64,000 nt of DNA from a virus, in IMG/VR virus record IMGVR_UViG_3300027976_000007, positions 78,111 through 142,110 of that record; one strand, 5' to 3'. The translations under genes were made by a program, and so were the position numbers. Below, piece after piece: positions 25,806-34,346 of the stretch (the first letter of the stretch is position 1; each line of letters starts with the position of its first letter). The notes below the pieces were generated by a model that was given only the letters and a program-made list of their open reading frames with translations, had not been told where the DNA came from and made no database searches.

Positions 25806-26723
25806 TTATTTTATTATATCTGATATTATGTCTTGTAATATAGTATGAACTTCTTTACCTTTGATTAATGATTTAATTGTATATAATCCCCCTTTAATAT
25901 AACTAGCACTTTTAATATATTTTATTCCATCTCCCCCGGCTTGTCCTGCCATCAATAATATTACAATGGCATATAAAACATCAGATATATTTTTTTTATA
26001 TTTTTCATTCTTAGTAAACAAACCAACTACTTTTTTTATTGGGGCCTTAAAGGCTTGTTCATTCTTATGAGTGAAATGTTCTATTTTTTTAGCGGCCTCT
26101 TCCCCCTTTCCAAAATTATGTTTAGCAAATTGGTTTTTAGCAAACTTAGACAGCATATGGGCTACCGTGTTAGATAGAAGAATATAACCTAAAATTCCTA
26201 TTAAAGATTCATTAAGATCTTTTTTACCTTCTAATTCTTTTTTGATAGCATCCGCTAATTCATCTCCTAAGTCAGCAAATTCATCTCCTAAGTCAGCAAA
26301 TTCATTTTCTCTTTCGAATTGTAGGGGTTGAATTCCATTTATGTTCGAAGGGGTGTGTTTCATATTTTTAACACTTAGGGAACCCCCCTCAAGGTTAGAA
26401 AACATTTCATGTAAACATTTTTTAATTTTATTTTTTTCAAAATCTTTATATGAAGATAAATTTAAATCTCTATTTTCTAAAACTTTTTTATTTTTCCCTC
26501 CTACATCAAGTAAACCTCTAGAATATAAATATCGTGCTTCATCTATCATTTTTAGATACTCATATTTAGACATATGACCTTTATATGAGGTTAACGGTAA
26601 ATTAGCGCCTATATAACGCTTAAGTGTAGGGGTCAATATTATGGGTGAAATCAGATTTTCATTTAAAGAAATCGCATACTTTTTAATGGAGCAGGGACCA
26701 CATTTATGATTATTATTGCACAT
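25806..26723 (-). CDS. Putative membrane-active or packaged protein
   Basis: A 305-residue protein with a Cys-rich start (C2, C8, C11), a charged middle with a short repeat EFADLGDEFADLGDELADAI (about 136-155), and two hydrophobic segments: SLIGILGYILLSNTVAHML near 168-186 and VLYAIVILLMAGQAGGDGI near 247-265. An LNE-S site of gp21 type stands just before the first hydrophobic segment. The arrangement suggests a protein stored in the head and released or inserted into a membrane after cleavage, but that is inference; no family is recognised. Last gene of the head-protein operon upstream of the flavoprotein. Confidence 0.5.
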   Translation of the reverse strand: MCNNNHKCGPCSIKKYAISLNENLISPIILTPTLKRYIGANLPLTSYKGHMSKYEYLKMIDEARYLYSRGLLDVGGKNKKVLENRDLNLSSYKDFEKNKIKKCLHEMFSNLEGGSLSVKNMKHTPSNINGIQPLQFERENEFADLGDEFADLGDELADAIKKELEGKKDLNESLIGILGYILLSNTVAHMLSKFAKNQFAKHNFGKGEEAAKKIEHFTHKNEQAFKAPIKKVVGLFTKNEKYKKNISDVLYAIVILLMAGQAGGDGIKYIKSASYIKGGLYTIKSLIKGKEVHTILQDIISDIIK

Positions 26724-26724
26724 A

Positions 26725-27822
26725 TTATTTCATTATTTCTTTATAGGTCAATTCTATCTTATTTCCTGATAAATCTCCTTTAGGGTACACCTGCTTTTTA
26801 GGAACTACTGTAGCTCTTAAACCTCCAGTAATATTCCTTGTAGAATCATGTCTTATATTTAATAATGGTTCCAAATCATACTCTTCTATATCTACCATAT
26901 TTTCTAACACTTTGGAAACCTCAACATATATTGTATCTCCTTTTAGGGTGAAATCTTGAGGTGAATAGGTTTTATATATAACTACAGAATTATCTGACCC
27001 GAATATTATTAATTCTTCTTCAGATTCAGGTAAATCCAATACTATTACTCCTGAAACTTTGCTTTTTGTTTCTTTATTATACATAGTATATATTCCTTTC
27101 TTTTTATTCCCTAACTTATCTAGGAAAGGTTTGAAAGTTAATTGTGGGGCAAATCCTCCATTTTGGATTTTGGTGAATAATGCATTTACTAATTCTCTAT
27201 ATCTAGAGTCTGAACTTTCCCAGAAACCTGCATTGTCTTTTTTTATTGATATAGGATAATCTTTTTTACCTTTTAATATTATATCTGCTTTTTTACCTCC
27301 TTGAGTATCATAACCCACACTTTCTACTTTATTGATATTTTTAACAGTATAAGTTTTATTTTCCCCTTTAAATTTTATAGTTTTAGGACCATCCTCTAAA
27401 TATTTATTTAATTCATCTACTATGATGTCTTCATTTCCTGTACCCGCAGAAGATCTGCCTTGAGAGTTATCAGGTTTAACTACAAAAGTAACGGTTTTAT
27501 ATTTTATGGCTCCTGTTGAAGATCCTGGGGCGTTAGGGTCAAAGTTAAAATCTTTTAATTTAGAGATTTTTTCAATATAATCAAACCTTTCGGTTCTGGG
27601 AACTAATATTTTATATTTCTTAGAAGAAATTTTAGCGAAATTTTCATCCCCAAACCCAATTTTTGATTTTAGAATTTGTATAGCATTATACATATCATCT
27701 TCTTTTAACATACCTTCTATTAATGAATTAAATAAGTTAATGTCTTCAGGGGATGAGGGGTCTAAATATCCTTTGGGGAATTTATAACCGTACTTTCGTA
27801 TTAGTTTTTCTATTATTTCCAT
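26725..27822 (-). CDS. Putative PD-(D/E)XK-type nuclease
   Basis: A 365-residue protein. Residues about 127-200 have the order expected of a PD-(D/E)XK core: Glu131 in a TGNEDIIVDELNKYL helix, Asp180 in KKADIIL, and Lys194/195 in DYPISIKKDNAGFW. This combination is seen in restriction-like nucleases and in conserved proteins of T4-like marine phages. The N-terminus (IEKLIRKYGYKFPKG) and C-terminus have no known domain. It sits among proteins that seem destined for the capsid, so it could be injected to attack host DNA. Catalysis is inferred from motif spacing alone. Confidence 0.5.
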   Translation of the reverse strand: MEIIEKLIRKYGYKFPKGYLDPSSPEDINLFNSLIEGMLKEDDMYNAIQILKSKIGFGDENFAKISSKKYKILVPRTERFDYIEKISKLKDFNFDPNAPGSSTGAIKYKTVTFVVKPDNSQGRSSAGTGNEDIIVDELNKYLEDGPKTIKFKGENKTYTVKNINKVESVGYDTQGGKKADIILKGKKDYPISIKKDNAGFWESSDSRYRELVNALFTKIQNGGFAPQLTFKPFLDKLGNKKKGIYTMYNKETKSKVSGVIVLDLPESEEELIIFGSDNSVVIYKTYSPQDFTLKGDTIYVEVSKVLENMVDIEEYDLEPLLNIRHDSTRNITGGLRATVVPKKQVYPKGDLSGNKIELTYKEIMK

Positions 27823-28661
27823 TAAAACCGCATTCCATCAATAATATTTTCTATTTGATCTTTTAGATCTTCCATATAAGAAATTATATCTGATTTTTGA
27901 TCTCCAGCCAAAGCATAGGCGCCTCTTCTGGCGTTTTTGATTTCGTAATCTAACTTAGCTACGGAAGATGTAAAACCCAATAATCCCAAATCTTCAAAAT
28001 ATTCTTCTTTCCAACCATCATTTGAATATGATTCCTCTTCAAAGTTATCATCAGGTCCTTGTCCTTTATAGACTTCTAATATTAGTTTTTTTAGTTTAGA
28101 TTTTTTCATTTTTGTTTCTTGTATTTCTTCGGGTTCAATATCAAAGTTATCATCAGGTCCTTGTCCCTTATAGACTTCTAATATTAGTTTTTTTAGTTTA
28201 GATTTTTTCATTTTTGTTTCTTGTATTTCTTCGGGTTCAATATCATCGATTTCTACATCTTCTGTTTCTTCAGGTTCATCTAAAGGTTCAGTTTCTTCTT
28301 TTGCCCCATATCTTAATATTCGGGAGATGGCTTCTACCGCTCTATGCTCCTCTGGTAGATTTAATAAATAATATTTTTTACCTTCTATTTGAGCTATCCA
28401 ACTTCTACCATTATATACTAAGTAAAAACTTTGATCGTTTTTTAGATTAATTCTAAATGTAGTAGGTTTTGGAGAAACCCAGTCTATAGAATCTAGAAAG
28501 CTATTAAAATCTAAAGATAACAAATCTACAATTATCTTTTTTAATTCTGGGAATTTAGTTATTTCATCATATTCTATAGAACTGTCATCTACCTTTTTTA
28601 TATCTTTTAAGATAGTAGGGATTATAGATTTGACTTTAGATTTTAATTCTTCCTTGTTCAT
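27822..28661 (-). CDS. Protein with duplicated capsid-targeting-like segment
   Basis: A 279-residue protein. The first 110 residues form an alpha/beta region (FYLVYNGRSWIAQIEGKKYY). Then comes an acidic linker and two tandem copies of a 34-residue unit containing KMKKSKLKKLILEVYKGQG, each with an ILE-V site of gp21 type. The end is helical (SYMEDLKDQIENIIDGM). The repeated unit resembles the N-termini of other proteins in this region. The start codon overlaps the stop of the nuclease-like gene downstream by one base at the other end. Function unknown; likely a processed head protein. Confidence 0.55.
   Translation of the reverse strand: MNKEELKSKVKSIIPTILKDIKKVDDSSIEYDEITKFPELKKIIVDLLSLDFNSFLDSIDWVSPKPTTFRINLKNDQSFYLVYNGRSWIAQIEGKKYYLLNLPEEHRAVEAISRILRYGAKEETEPLDEPEETEDVEIDDIEPEEIQETKMKKSKLKKLILEVYKGQGPDDNFDIEPEEIQETKMKKSKLKKLILEVYKGQGPDDNFEEESYSNDGWKEEYFEDLGLLGFTSSVAKLDYEIKNARRGAYALAGDQKSDIISYMEDLKDQIENIIDGMRF
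28041..28244 (-). repeat. 102-bp tandem direct duplication
   Basis: Two adjacent copies of 102 bases (28041-28142 and 28143-28244), nearly identical, in frame inside the gene at 27822. They duplicate the basic LKKLILE segment and its presumed protease site. Confidence 0.9.
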
Positions 28662-28662
28662 T

Positions 28663-28869
28663 TTATTGTAATAAATCGGTTAGAGACCCTATTAGGAGAT
28701 CTATTTGATTATTTATTTTAGGAGTAGAAAATTTTTCAGATTTGAAGTTTTGTAACCTTATAATCGTTCTATTTACTTCCTCCTTCATTTCCTTTTTAGG
28801 GGAGTCTCTTTTTTCATGTTGGGGGTTCAGAGATTCTCTAATTATATTTTTTAATTCGGATTTTTTTAT
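28663..28869 (-). CDS. Small protein with LKNIIRE motif and apparent ATA start
   Basis: A 68-codon frame reading KKSELKNIIRESLNPQHEK and then a helical remainder ending TDLLQ. It has no ATG at its beginning: the codon where MKKSEL would start is ATA (28867-28869), and an in-frame TAA lies five codons upstream of it. The N-terminal motif is the same type as in neighbouring proteins (MKKSKLKK, MKKFELKK) and includes an IRE-S site. It ends two bases inside the next gene's start, as other operon members do. It is either translated from ATA or has lost its start. Confidence 0.5.
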   Translation of the reverse strand: MKKSELKNIIRESLNPQHEKRDSPKKEMKEEVNRTIIRLQNFKSEKFSTPKINNQIDLLIGSLTDLLQ

Positions 28870-29021
28870 TTGTGGTTTCTTTTAAAATCAGCAGATAGTT
28901 GCTTTATTTTAGTAGCAGCAGCTCTACACCTTTGTTTTGCAACCGCTGTTGATTTTTCTATTTCTGTTTCTATTAATATGATTTGTTCTTTAATTCCTTC
29001 TAATAATTCTTTAGTTTCCAT
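28866..29021 (-). CDS. Small histone H1-like protein
   Basis: A 51-residue protein starting METKELLEGIKEQIILIETE. The second half, VAKQRCRAAATKIKQLSADF followed by KRNHK, has the basic helix pattern (K-x2-R-x-R-A...I-x2-L...F-R/K) of the short histone H1-like (Hc1-type) proteins of Bacteroidota and their phages. It probably binds DNA, perhaps in the packaged genome or host nucleoid. The gene is too short for many gene finders. It overlaps the following ATA-start frame by four bases. Confidence 0.6.
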   Translation of the reverse strand: METKELLEGIKEQIILIETEIEKSTAVAKQRCRAAATKIKQLSADFKRNHK

Positions 29022-29046
29022 AATTGTTTTTTATTTTTATAATTGT

Positions 29047-29625
29047 TTATTTTATTATTCCTGCTATTACTTGCATTCTTCTTTTGAAGTCAGATTCTTG
29101 CAGTCTTTCGGATTCGGTGATTTCTCTATTTCTTCTCCTTTCCCTCTCTTTAGCAAAGTCTTCATTTGGATATTCTGTATTTATAAAGGGGGTTGATTTA
29201 TTTAATTCATTATCATAAGGGGTATCATCTATATTCAAATTGTCTCTAGGAGATCCTACTTCTTTTACAACATGCTGTCTGGTGAAAAAGGTTAATGAGT
29301 TACCTATTTGTTTAGTTAACTTGTCATCTCCTAATTGCCTAGCTCCTTCTAAAGCGGCTTCTAGATTGTTTTGTATATCACCTGATATTCCAGAAAGTTC
29401 TGTTTCCGCATCTTGGTATATGTGCATTTTGTCACCCCCTCCTTCTAAATCGTAAAAATTCTCTAAATCTTCGATTTCTTCATCATCCTTGATTTCTTCA
29501 TCTTCAACTTCTTCTTCCTCTTCCTCTTTATCCTTTTTCTTAGTTTCCATAAGTTTAGAATAAAAAGCTTCCTTAAGGTATGGGGGTTTAACTGGTAATT
29601 TTTTTACTGTTTTTTTCATTTTCAA
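29047..29625 (-). CDS. Acidic head-operon protein of unknown function
   Basis: A 192-residue protein. It starts basic (MKKTVKKLPVKPPYLKEAFY), followed by an acidic run near residues 34-55 (EEEEEVEDEEIKDDEEIEDL) and a helical middle. The end holds ITE-S and LQE-S sites of gp21 type before SDFKRRMQVIAGIIK. Acidic core with protease sites suggests a scaffold-like or internal head protein. It heads a small operon under an exact ATATTTATAA element 9 bases before the ATG. Confidence 0.5.
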   Translation of the reverse strand: MKMKKTVKKLPVKPPYLKEAFYSKLMETKKKDKEEEEEEVEDEEIKDDEEIEDLENFYDLEGGGDKMHIYQDAETELSGISGDIQNNLEAALEGARQLGDDKLTKQIGNSLTFFTRQHVVKEVGSPRDNLNIDDTPYDNELNKSTPFINTEYPNEDFAKERERRRNREITESERLQESDFKRRMQVIAGIIK

Positions 29626-29634
29626 TTTCGTTTA

Positions 29635-29644
29635 TTATAAATAT
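29635..29644 (-). promoter_or_regulatory. Late-type promoter element ATATTTATAA
   Basis: Exact element 9 bases before the ATG at 29625, in a 31-base intergenic gap. Confidence 0.55.
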
Positions 29645-29656
29645 TAAATCCTACGT

Positions 29657-29956
29657 TTAAGATACATCCATCTCATCTTCATCGGCTTCAAACCCTTTAG
29701 ATCTTAAAGAATTTATAATTTCTTCAGAGTTGTATTTGTCCCCTACTCCCCCTTCAACCTCAATCCCTATCCTTTTTAGGAAAGCATTCGTTTCGTCTTT
29801 GTTTAAAGTTTTTCTTTCTCCGTTTTTTAGGTAAAAGTATGCTTTATAAAAACGTGACCCTGGATAAGTATAAGATATCAAGATTCTTTTGATTTTTATA
29901 GCATCCCTTAGAGATAATTCTTCCTTTATTAATTTTTTTAGTTCAAATTTTTTCAT
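29657..29956 (-). CDS. Small protein with N-terminal LKKLIKE motif
   Basis: A 99-residue protein beginning MKKFELKKLIKEELSLRDAI, the clearest example of the short basic N-terminal motif shared by proteins of this region, with an IKE site. The rest is a small alpha/beta domain (RILISYTYPGSRFYKAYFYL, then an EEIINSLRSKGFEADED helix). The domain is not recognised. Start ATG overlaps the upstream TGA (ATGA). Predicted to be packaged in the capsid, by inference from the leader. Confidence 0.5.
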   Translation of the reverse strand: MKKFELKKLIKEELSLRDAIKIKRILISYTYPGSRFYKAYFYLKNGERKTLNKDETNAFLKRIGIEVEGGVGDKYNSEEIINSLRSKGFEADEDEMDVS

Positions 29957-30513
29957 TTTTTTAATTTTTCTAAGTTTTCTATAGTTTTGTTAAGACTATC
30001 TAATATTTTTTCTTTATCTACCCCACCAATCCAATTTTCTAAATCTCCATTTTCGGAGATGAAGGAATTGGAAGTTTCATTTATTTGTTCTAAAACCCAA
30101 TTTTTATATCCTTTAATAAAACCTTCTAAATCAGCATTATGGATATTTTTTTCATATTGAACATATAGACCTGCCTTTTTTAAGTCATGTTCAAAATCAA
30201 TAACACAGTCAAAACACATTTTATGTACTTTATAATAATCAGGGTCGAACCTCTTTTTCATCAGGTTAGTACAGTTAGGGCAAAATAAAGGTGGAATATT
30301 TAAGGCCCTTGCCTTATCTAATTTAGTTATGTTTTGTTTTATTCCTTCTTTTATAGTCCATTTCCTTCCATCTTCTTCCCAAATGTCTCCTTCAGAATAG
30401 AATTCTTTTGGTTTACTGTATCCTGAACTTGATCCTGTTTTCTCTTCAGATTTACCTTGGATGAGATTTCTCATCCTTTGAACTTCCTTTTTATTAAATT
30501 CTTTTTTTAACAT
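29953..30513 (-). CDS. Zinc-finger protein conserved in T4-like phages
   Basis: A 186-residue protein with a four-Cys zinc site: CPNC near residue 80 and CFDC near 100, separated by a FDPDYYKVHKM segment. After it come a long helix (DFEHDLKKAGLYVQYEKNIH) and a coiled-coil end. The N-terminus is MLKKEFNKKEVQRMRNLIQG. Similar proteins of unknown role appear in T4-like phages of marine bacteria. The DNA- or protein-binding role is inferred from the zinc site. Overlaps both neighbours by 1-4 bases. Confidence 0.6.
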   Translation of the reverse strand: MLKKEFNKKEVQRMRNLIQGKSEEKTGSSSGYSKPKEFYSEGDIWEEDGRKWTIKEGIKQNITKLDKARALNIPPLFCPNCTNLMKKRFDPDYYKVHKMCFDCVIDFEHDLKKAGLYVQYEKNIHNADLEGFIKGYKNWVLEQINETSNSFISENGDLENWIGGVDKEKILDSLNKTIENLEKLKK

Positions 30514-32729
30514 TATAATCCTAATTCTTTTAATTCCTTAATAGTTTGGGTCGTTGATTTAAATAATATACCAATACCCCCGGCCTTATTCCAATTTATT
30601 ATGGTTTCCTCCCTATCATCGATTAATATATCATTGGAGGTTAATTTAGGTTTTATTAAATGTTTTTCCTTAGCAGGTTTCATATTCATTTTAGGTTTTG
30701 AAGGGAAAAGACCTTTGTTAACCCATATATCTAACCAAGCTTTTTTACCTTCTACTGATTGTTCTTTGATAGAAGGAGCAGTAAGAAGTTCATAATTATA
30801 TTTAGATACAAACTTAATTAATTTTTTAGCTTCAGGCAGGGGAGGAATTCCTTTCCAGAACACCATTTTATTAGGACCTTCATCTATAAAATCCCAAAAA
30901 GCTTTAACCCCAAATTCATCTCTATAATCCCCAGGACTTATACCTTGAGATAATTCAGTAAATCTTCCATCAAAATCTGCTATTACCCCATCCATATCAA
31001 CATATATCATAGGGTTATCCAATTTAAAAGATTCAAATAAAGGCAAAGATAAAGATTTAGATCTAGTTCTCCATTTGGAAAGTATTTTATCCTTTTGCAA
31101 AGAAGTGAGTTCTTGGTCTTCTAGATAAGCATCAATAACATCCTTCATTGGTTTTTTTGATTTTTTAGCTTGAGTATACATCCCATATAACATAGCATCT
31201 ATCTCTGTAGGTAAAGTGAAATATTTCCAATATGGATTTTTTCCTGTTTCTATTTTATCTCTAAGATCATTGTCTTTGTCTAAGTCAAAATCTTTGGATG
31301 GGGTTTTATTAAGACCATCCTGAGTAAGATGTTCTATTTCATGTCTAAGTATGTCAGAGACTGCATAGGATACTTTTTCCCATATTTGGGGGAAATCTTC
31401 TTTGGGGACTTTAAAAATAAGTTGGATTTTGGCAGGTTTTGAAGCAAATGATCCACCTTCATCATAAAATTCATATGATTTAGTATTTAGGGATGCTTCT
31501 AGATTGAATTTTAACCCTGATTCTTCAACTTTAAATTTTAGTTTAGAAAGTTGATTACCTTCTTCAACATCATACTTCCAACCTTTAATTACCTGGTTAG
31601 TAAGTTTGGTTACTAGACTATCATATTTACCTTCCTTTAAGTTTATTACTTCGTGGAAAAAAGATATTGCTTTTTCATTCAAACCAAATATGTCTTTTGA
31701 TTCCTTTACATCCCAATTCTTATTAACGGTTTCTAAATCTCCTTTTTCCGTTTGAGATAACAGTTCATCATAGGAAATAGATTCATTTAAACTATCAGTC
31801 CAATTTCTAAAATTCATATTTCCATTTAAATATGCTTCTTTTTCTAATTCCACTAAACCCTCATCTTCGTTAGTGTTGGTTGTTTGTATATTACCTAATC
31901 GGTTTTCTAAATCTTGCAAATAATGAATAATCTCATGGGAATAAGATCTAATTAAATCTTTAGGATGTCTTCCTTCAGTATATAAAACTATAGTTTGATT
32001 TGTAGGATCATAATAAGCAGTTTTTCCAAAGAAATCTTTTGCGTTTTTTACATCTCCATGTTTGAATATAACTTTAGGGAGGGTTTTGATTTCTGGATGT
32101 TTATTTAAGAACCATTTAGTGAGGGATTTTATTTGGGATTTATAGTCTATCTCTTTAGAGTAAGTAGCATCCTCGTTTAGTTCCTCTAGGGTTTTGTTAT
32201 CTAGAATATTAAATATTTCTTCCTTTTCATTCTCAGATAATTCGCTAGGTAAATATTTTGAAAATTCTTCAATACCTTGTTTTAATGCCTTTCTAGCATT
32301 TGATCCGCTCATACTTCCATCTGGGGTTGATATTATCTTGAGAACCATATTAGGGTATTTTGAATCTATATTTTTGGTTCTCTGTTTAATATCCAATTCG
32401 TCATCTTCCCTACCCTCTCTACTCCCTATAACAAAATATATTAGGCCTTGGGGGTTGTTTTTTGCTAGTCTTAATATTTCCCCTATAGGGGCATGGGCGG
32501 GGATAAGTTTTACTTTAGAAGGGAGATATTTTAAATATATTTCCCATATTTTTATAGATAATTCTTGAGATATACCACCCCTTTCTCCACCCCCAACATA
32601 AATTATAAACTCACCAACGTTTGGGAGTGCTTCTAATGCTTTTTTAACTACAGAAAGATGGCCTGCGGTTGGAGGTTTGAAGGACCCTCCAAAAACTGCT
32701 GTAGGGTTCTTTTGAGTTGGTGAAGTCAT
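30513..32729 (-). CDS. Four-part fusion: nucleotidyltransferase, two HExxH regions, HAD 5'-nucleotidase
   Basis: A 738-residue protein. Residues 8-150: cytidylyltransferase/NMNAT-like domain, with FGGSFKPPTAGH (13-24) and SGSNARKAL (141-149). Residues about 190-310: zincin-like, HEIIH at 265-269 with Glu295/297 as possible third ligand. Residues about 350-530: second zincin-like region, HEIEH at 463-467 with TEIDAML at 508-514. Residues 572-738: HAD 5'-nucleotidase, DMDGVIADFD (578-587), later Lys and DDR (704-706). Sites of the gp21 [LI]-x-E type occur at or near the borders (LNE-D 184-187, LNE-S 314-317, LFE-S 565-568), so it may be cut inside the head. Start and stop overlap neighbours. 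Confidence 0.75.
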   Translation of the reverse strand: MTSPTQKNPTAVFGGSFKPPTAGHLSVVKKALEALPNVGEFIIYVGGGERGGISQELSIKIWEIYLKYLPSKVKLIPAHAPIGEILRLAKNNPQGLIYFVIGSREGREDDELDIKQRTKNIDSKYPNMVLKIISTPDGSMSGSNARKALKQGIEEFSKYLPSELSENEKEEIFNILDNKTLEELNEDATYSKEIDYKSQIKSLTKWFLNKHPEIKTLPKVIFKHGDVKNAKDFFGKTAYYDPTNQTIVLYTEGRHPKDLIRSYSHEIIHYLQDLENRLGNIQTTNTNEDEGLVELEKEAYLNGNMNFRNWTDSLNESISYDELLSQTEKGDLETVNKNWDVKESKDIFGLNEKAISFFHEVINLKEGKYDSLVTKLTNQVIKGWKYDVEEGNQLSKLKFKVEESGLKFNLEASLNTKSYEFYDEGGSFASKPAKIQLIFKVPKEDFPQIWEKVSYAVSDILRHEIEHLTQDGLNKTPSKDFDLDKDNDLRDKIETGKNPYWKYFTLPTEIDAMLYGMYTQAKKSKKPMKDVIDAYLEDQELTSLQKDKILSKWRTRSKSLSLPLFESFKLDNPMIYVDMDGVIADFDGRFTELSQGISPGDYRDEFGVKAFWDFIDEGPNKMVFWKGIPPLPEAKKLIKFVSKYNYELLTAPSIKEQSVEGKKAWLDIWVNKGLFPSKPKMNMKPAKEKHLIKPKLTSNDILIDDREETIINWNKAGGIGILFKSTTQTIKELKELGL

Positions 32730-33523
32730 TTTAAAAATTGGTTTATTTTAGATTGGGCTTCTTCTTTTGATACGGAAGAAGCAATTATATTTTGAGTTTT
32801 GTCTGATTGAAGAAATGATTGGAGATCTTTATTCAGTTTTTCTTTATTCTTTTCGTCTCTTAACTTTTCTTTATCTGTTTTATCCCTCCCATCTCGGGGA
32901 ATGAAGGGGTATATATAATTTTTTAAAATATCTTCTACAGACTTCATAGTTTCTTTTTTTCCTAAATTGGAAACAGACACAAAATTGGAGAATGATTTTT
33001 TATATATAGGAAAGTTTTCTGAAACTTTTAACCATGTTTGGAGGATTGAGGAGGGAACTAAACTCCTATCTTTTCCTTTACTTTTTTCAAATCGATTTTG
33101 GTTTCTCTTTAGGGATGTTTCTAGGTCTGTATAGACATATAACATCATAACATCATATCCGGATTCTTGAAGTTTATTTTTTAATTCTAATGTTGGTTCT
33201 GATGATGAAGAGGTTCCGTCTAATATGAAAGACTCCTTGTTTGCTATTATTTTAGGCAATTGTTCTTGTTTGAGTTTTTTTGAAGCATTTTGCATGGCTT
33301 TCATAAATTTACTCCTATCTTTAGCACTGGTATCTTTTTGATTGAGTGAAAAATTTTCTATTTTGGATAAAGCTAAAATATTATCATCAACATTTAGTAT
33401 AGTTAATCCTTTTAAATCCAAATCTTGTAAAATAGAACCTTTTCCTGAACCTGGAGCCCCCGCAAGAATGAGGGCTTTAGGATTGGAAAGGGATTCTTTT
33501 AAAAGCTGAATTAACGATATCAT
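32726..33523 (-). CDS. P-loop kinase-like protein
   Basis: A 265-residue protein with Walker A LAGAPGSGKGS (20-30), a LDLKGLTILNVDDNI strand that fits the zeta-toxin/AAA_33 kinase layout, and FILDGTSSSSEPTLELKNKL (about 98-117), followed by VMMLYVYTDLETSLKRNQNR, typical of small-molecule or nucleic-acid 5' kinases. The leader MISLIQLLKESLS contains an LKE-S site like other proteins of this operon. Substrate unknown. An exact ATATTTATAA element lies 15 bases upstream, and the stop overlaps the next ATG. Confidence 0.65.
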   Translation of the reverse strand: MISLIQLLKESLSNPKALILAGAPGSGKGSILQDLDLKGLTILNVDDNILALSKIENFSLNQKDTSAKDRSKFMKAMQNASKKLKQEQLPKIIANKESFILDGTSSSSEPTLELKNKLQESGYDVMMLYVYTDLETSLKRNQNRFEKSKGKDRSLVPSSILQTWLKVSENFPIYKKSFSNFVSVSNLGKKETMKSVEDILKNYIYPFIPRDGRDKTDKEKLRDEKNKEKLNKDLQSFLQSDKTQNIIASSVSKEEAQSKINQFLK

Positions 33524-33538
33524 TGTTTATGGTTTTTG

Positions 33539-33548
33539 TTATAAATAT
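33539..33548 (-). promoter_or_regulatory. Late-type promoter element ATATTTATAA
   Basis: Exact element 15 bases before the kinase-like ATG at 33523; no -33 TTTG at 20 bases. Confidence 0.55.
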
Positions 33549-33575
33549 ATTAAACAAATTGAGGATATATTAAAT

Positions 33576-34346
33576 TCAAGTAATCCTTTTAGCTGAAGTT
33601 TTGGAGCTGTTAGTAATAGGTTTTGGGTTTGGGTTTTCAAGGTCAAATAATTTCTTTACAGTTAAATAAATATCAAAATTTTCTTCTTGTGATCTAGAAG
33701 ATTCATACATTTCCCAACCTTTTCCTTGCATTTTACCTACCGAAGCCTTTCTTTTGTTAGAGTTTAACCATAACACTCCTGATCTTTTGGGTTTTATACC
33801 ATAACATTCCTCATAACATTGGCTGTAGGCTGAAGTTTGTAGATCATATGTTATTTGAAGGTGGTTTGAGGTTTTATAATCTATAATCCATAATTCATGA
33901 TCTATTTCACATACCATATCGCAAGTTCCTGCTATTTTATATTTATCTGAAAATAAATGTACTTCTGTTTCTATTAAAGTAGGTTTATATAATTCCCACC
34001 ATTCAACAAACCTTATAAACATATTCCAGGAATCTATAGGATATTTTAACTCATCATTTTTTAATAAGGTTAATTCTTCCCCATCCAAATATTTTTCTAT
34101 CATCTCATGAACCTGGGTTCCTCTTTTTCCTGCTTCCTTTACTATATGATTAGCTGAATATCCTACTTTTTTTAACCAATCTTCAAAATATATTCCCTTT
34201 GGATAGTATGATAATATATGAGTAATACTAGGATAATATAAACCATTTCGTCTATAAAACCTTGAATCAGGCATGGTTATTTGTTTAGAATCTGGGGAGA
34301 TTTCTAATACCCTATTATAGGATTTTTTTATTAATTTACTTTTCAT
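33576..34346 (-). CDS. RecB/Cas4-like PD-(D/E)XK nuclease
   Basis: A 256-residue nuclease of the PDDEXK_1/RecB-like group. A YYPSITHILSYYP segment precedes the characteristic KRGTQVHEMIEKYLDGEEL helix (His near residue 82). Then IAGTCDMVCEIDHELWIIDY (Asp near 140 and 153) and KTSNHLQITYDLQTSAYSQC follow, giving the D...DYK core and the C-terminal Gln-containing helix. Such enzymes degrade or process DNA ends during replication and recombination. It follows the primase gene with a four-base overlap, so the two form a replication pair. Confidence 0.8.
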   Translation of the reverse strand: MKSKLIKKSYNRVLEISPDSKQITMPDSRFYRRNGLYYPSITHILSYYPKGIYFEDWLKKVGYSANHIVKEAGKRGTQVHEMIEKYLDGEELTLLKNDELKYPIDSWNMFIRFVEWWELYKPTLIETEVHLFSDKYKIAGTCDMVCEIDHELWIIDYKTSNHLQITYDLQTSAYSQCYEECYGIKPKRSGVLWLNSNKRKASVGKMQGKGWEMYESSRSQEENFDIYLTVKKLFDLENPNPKPITNSSKTSAKRIT

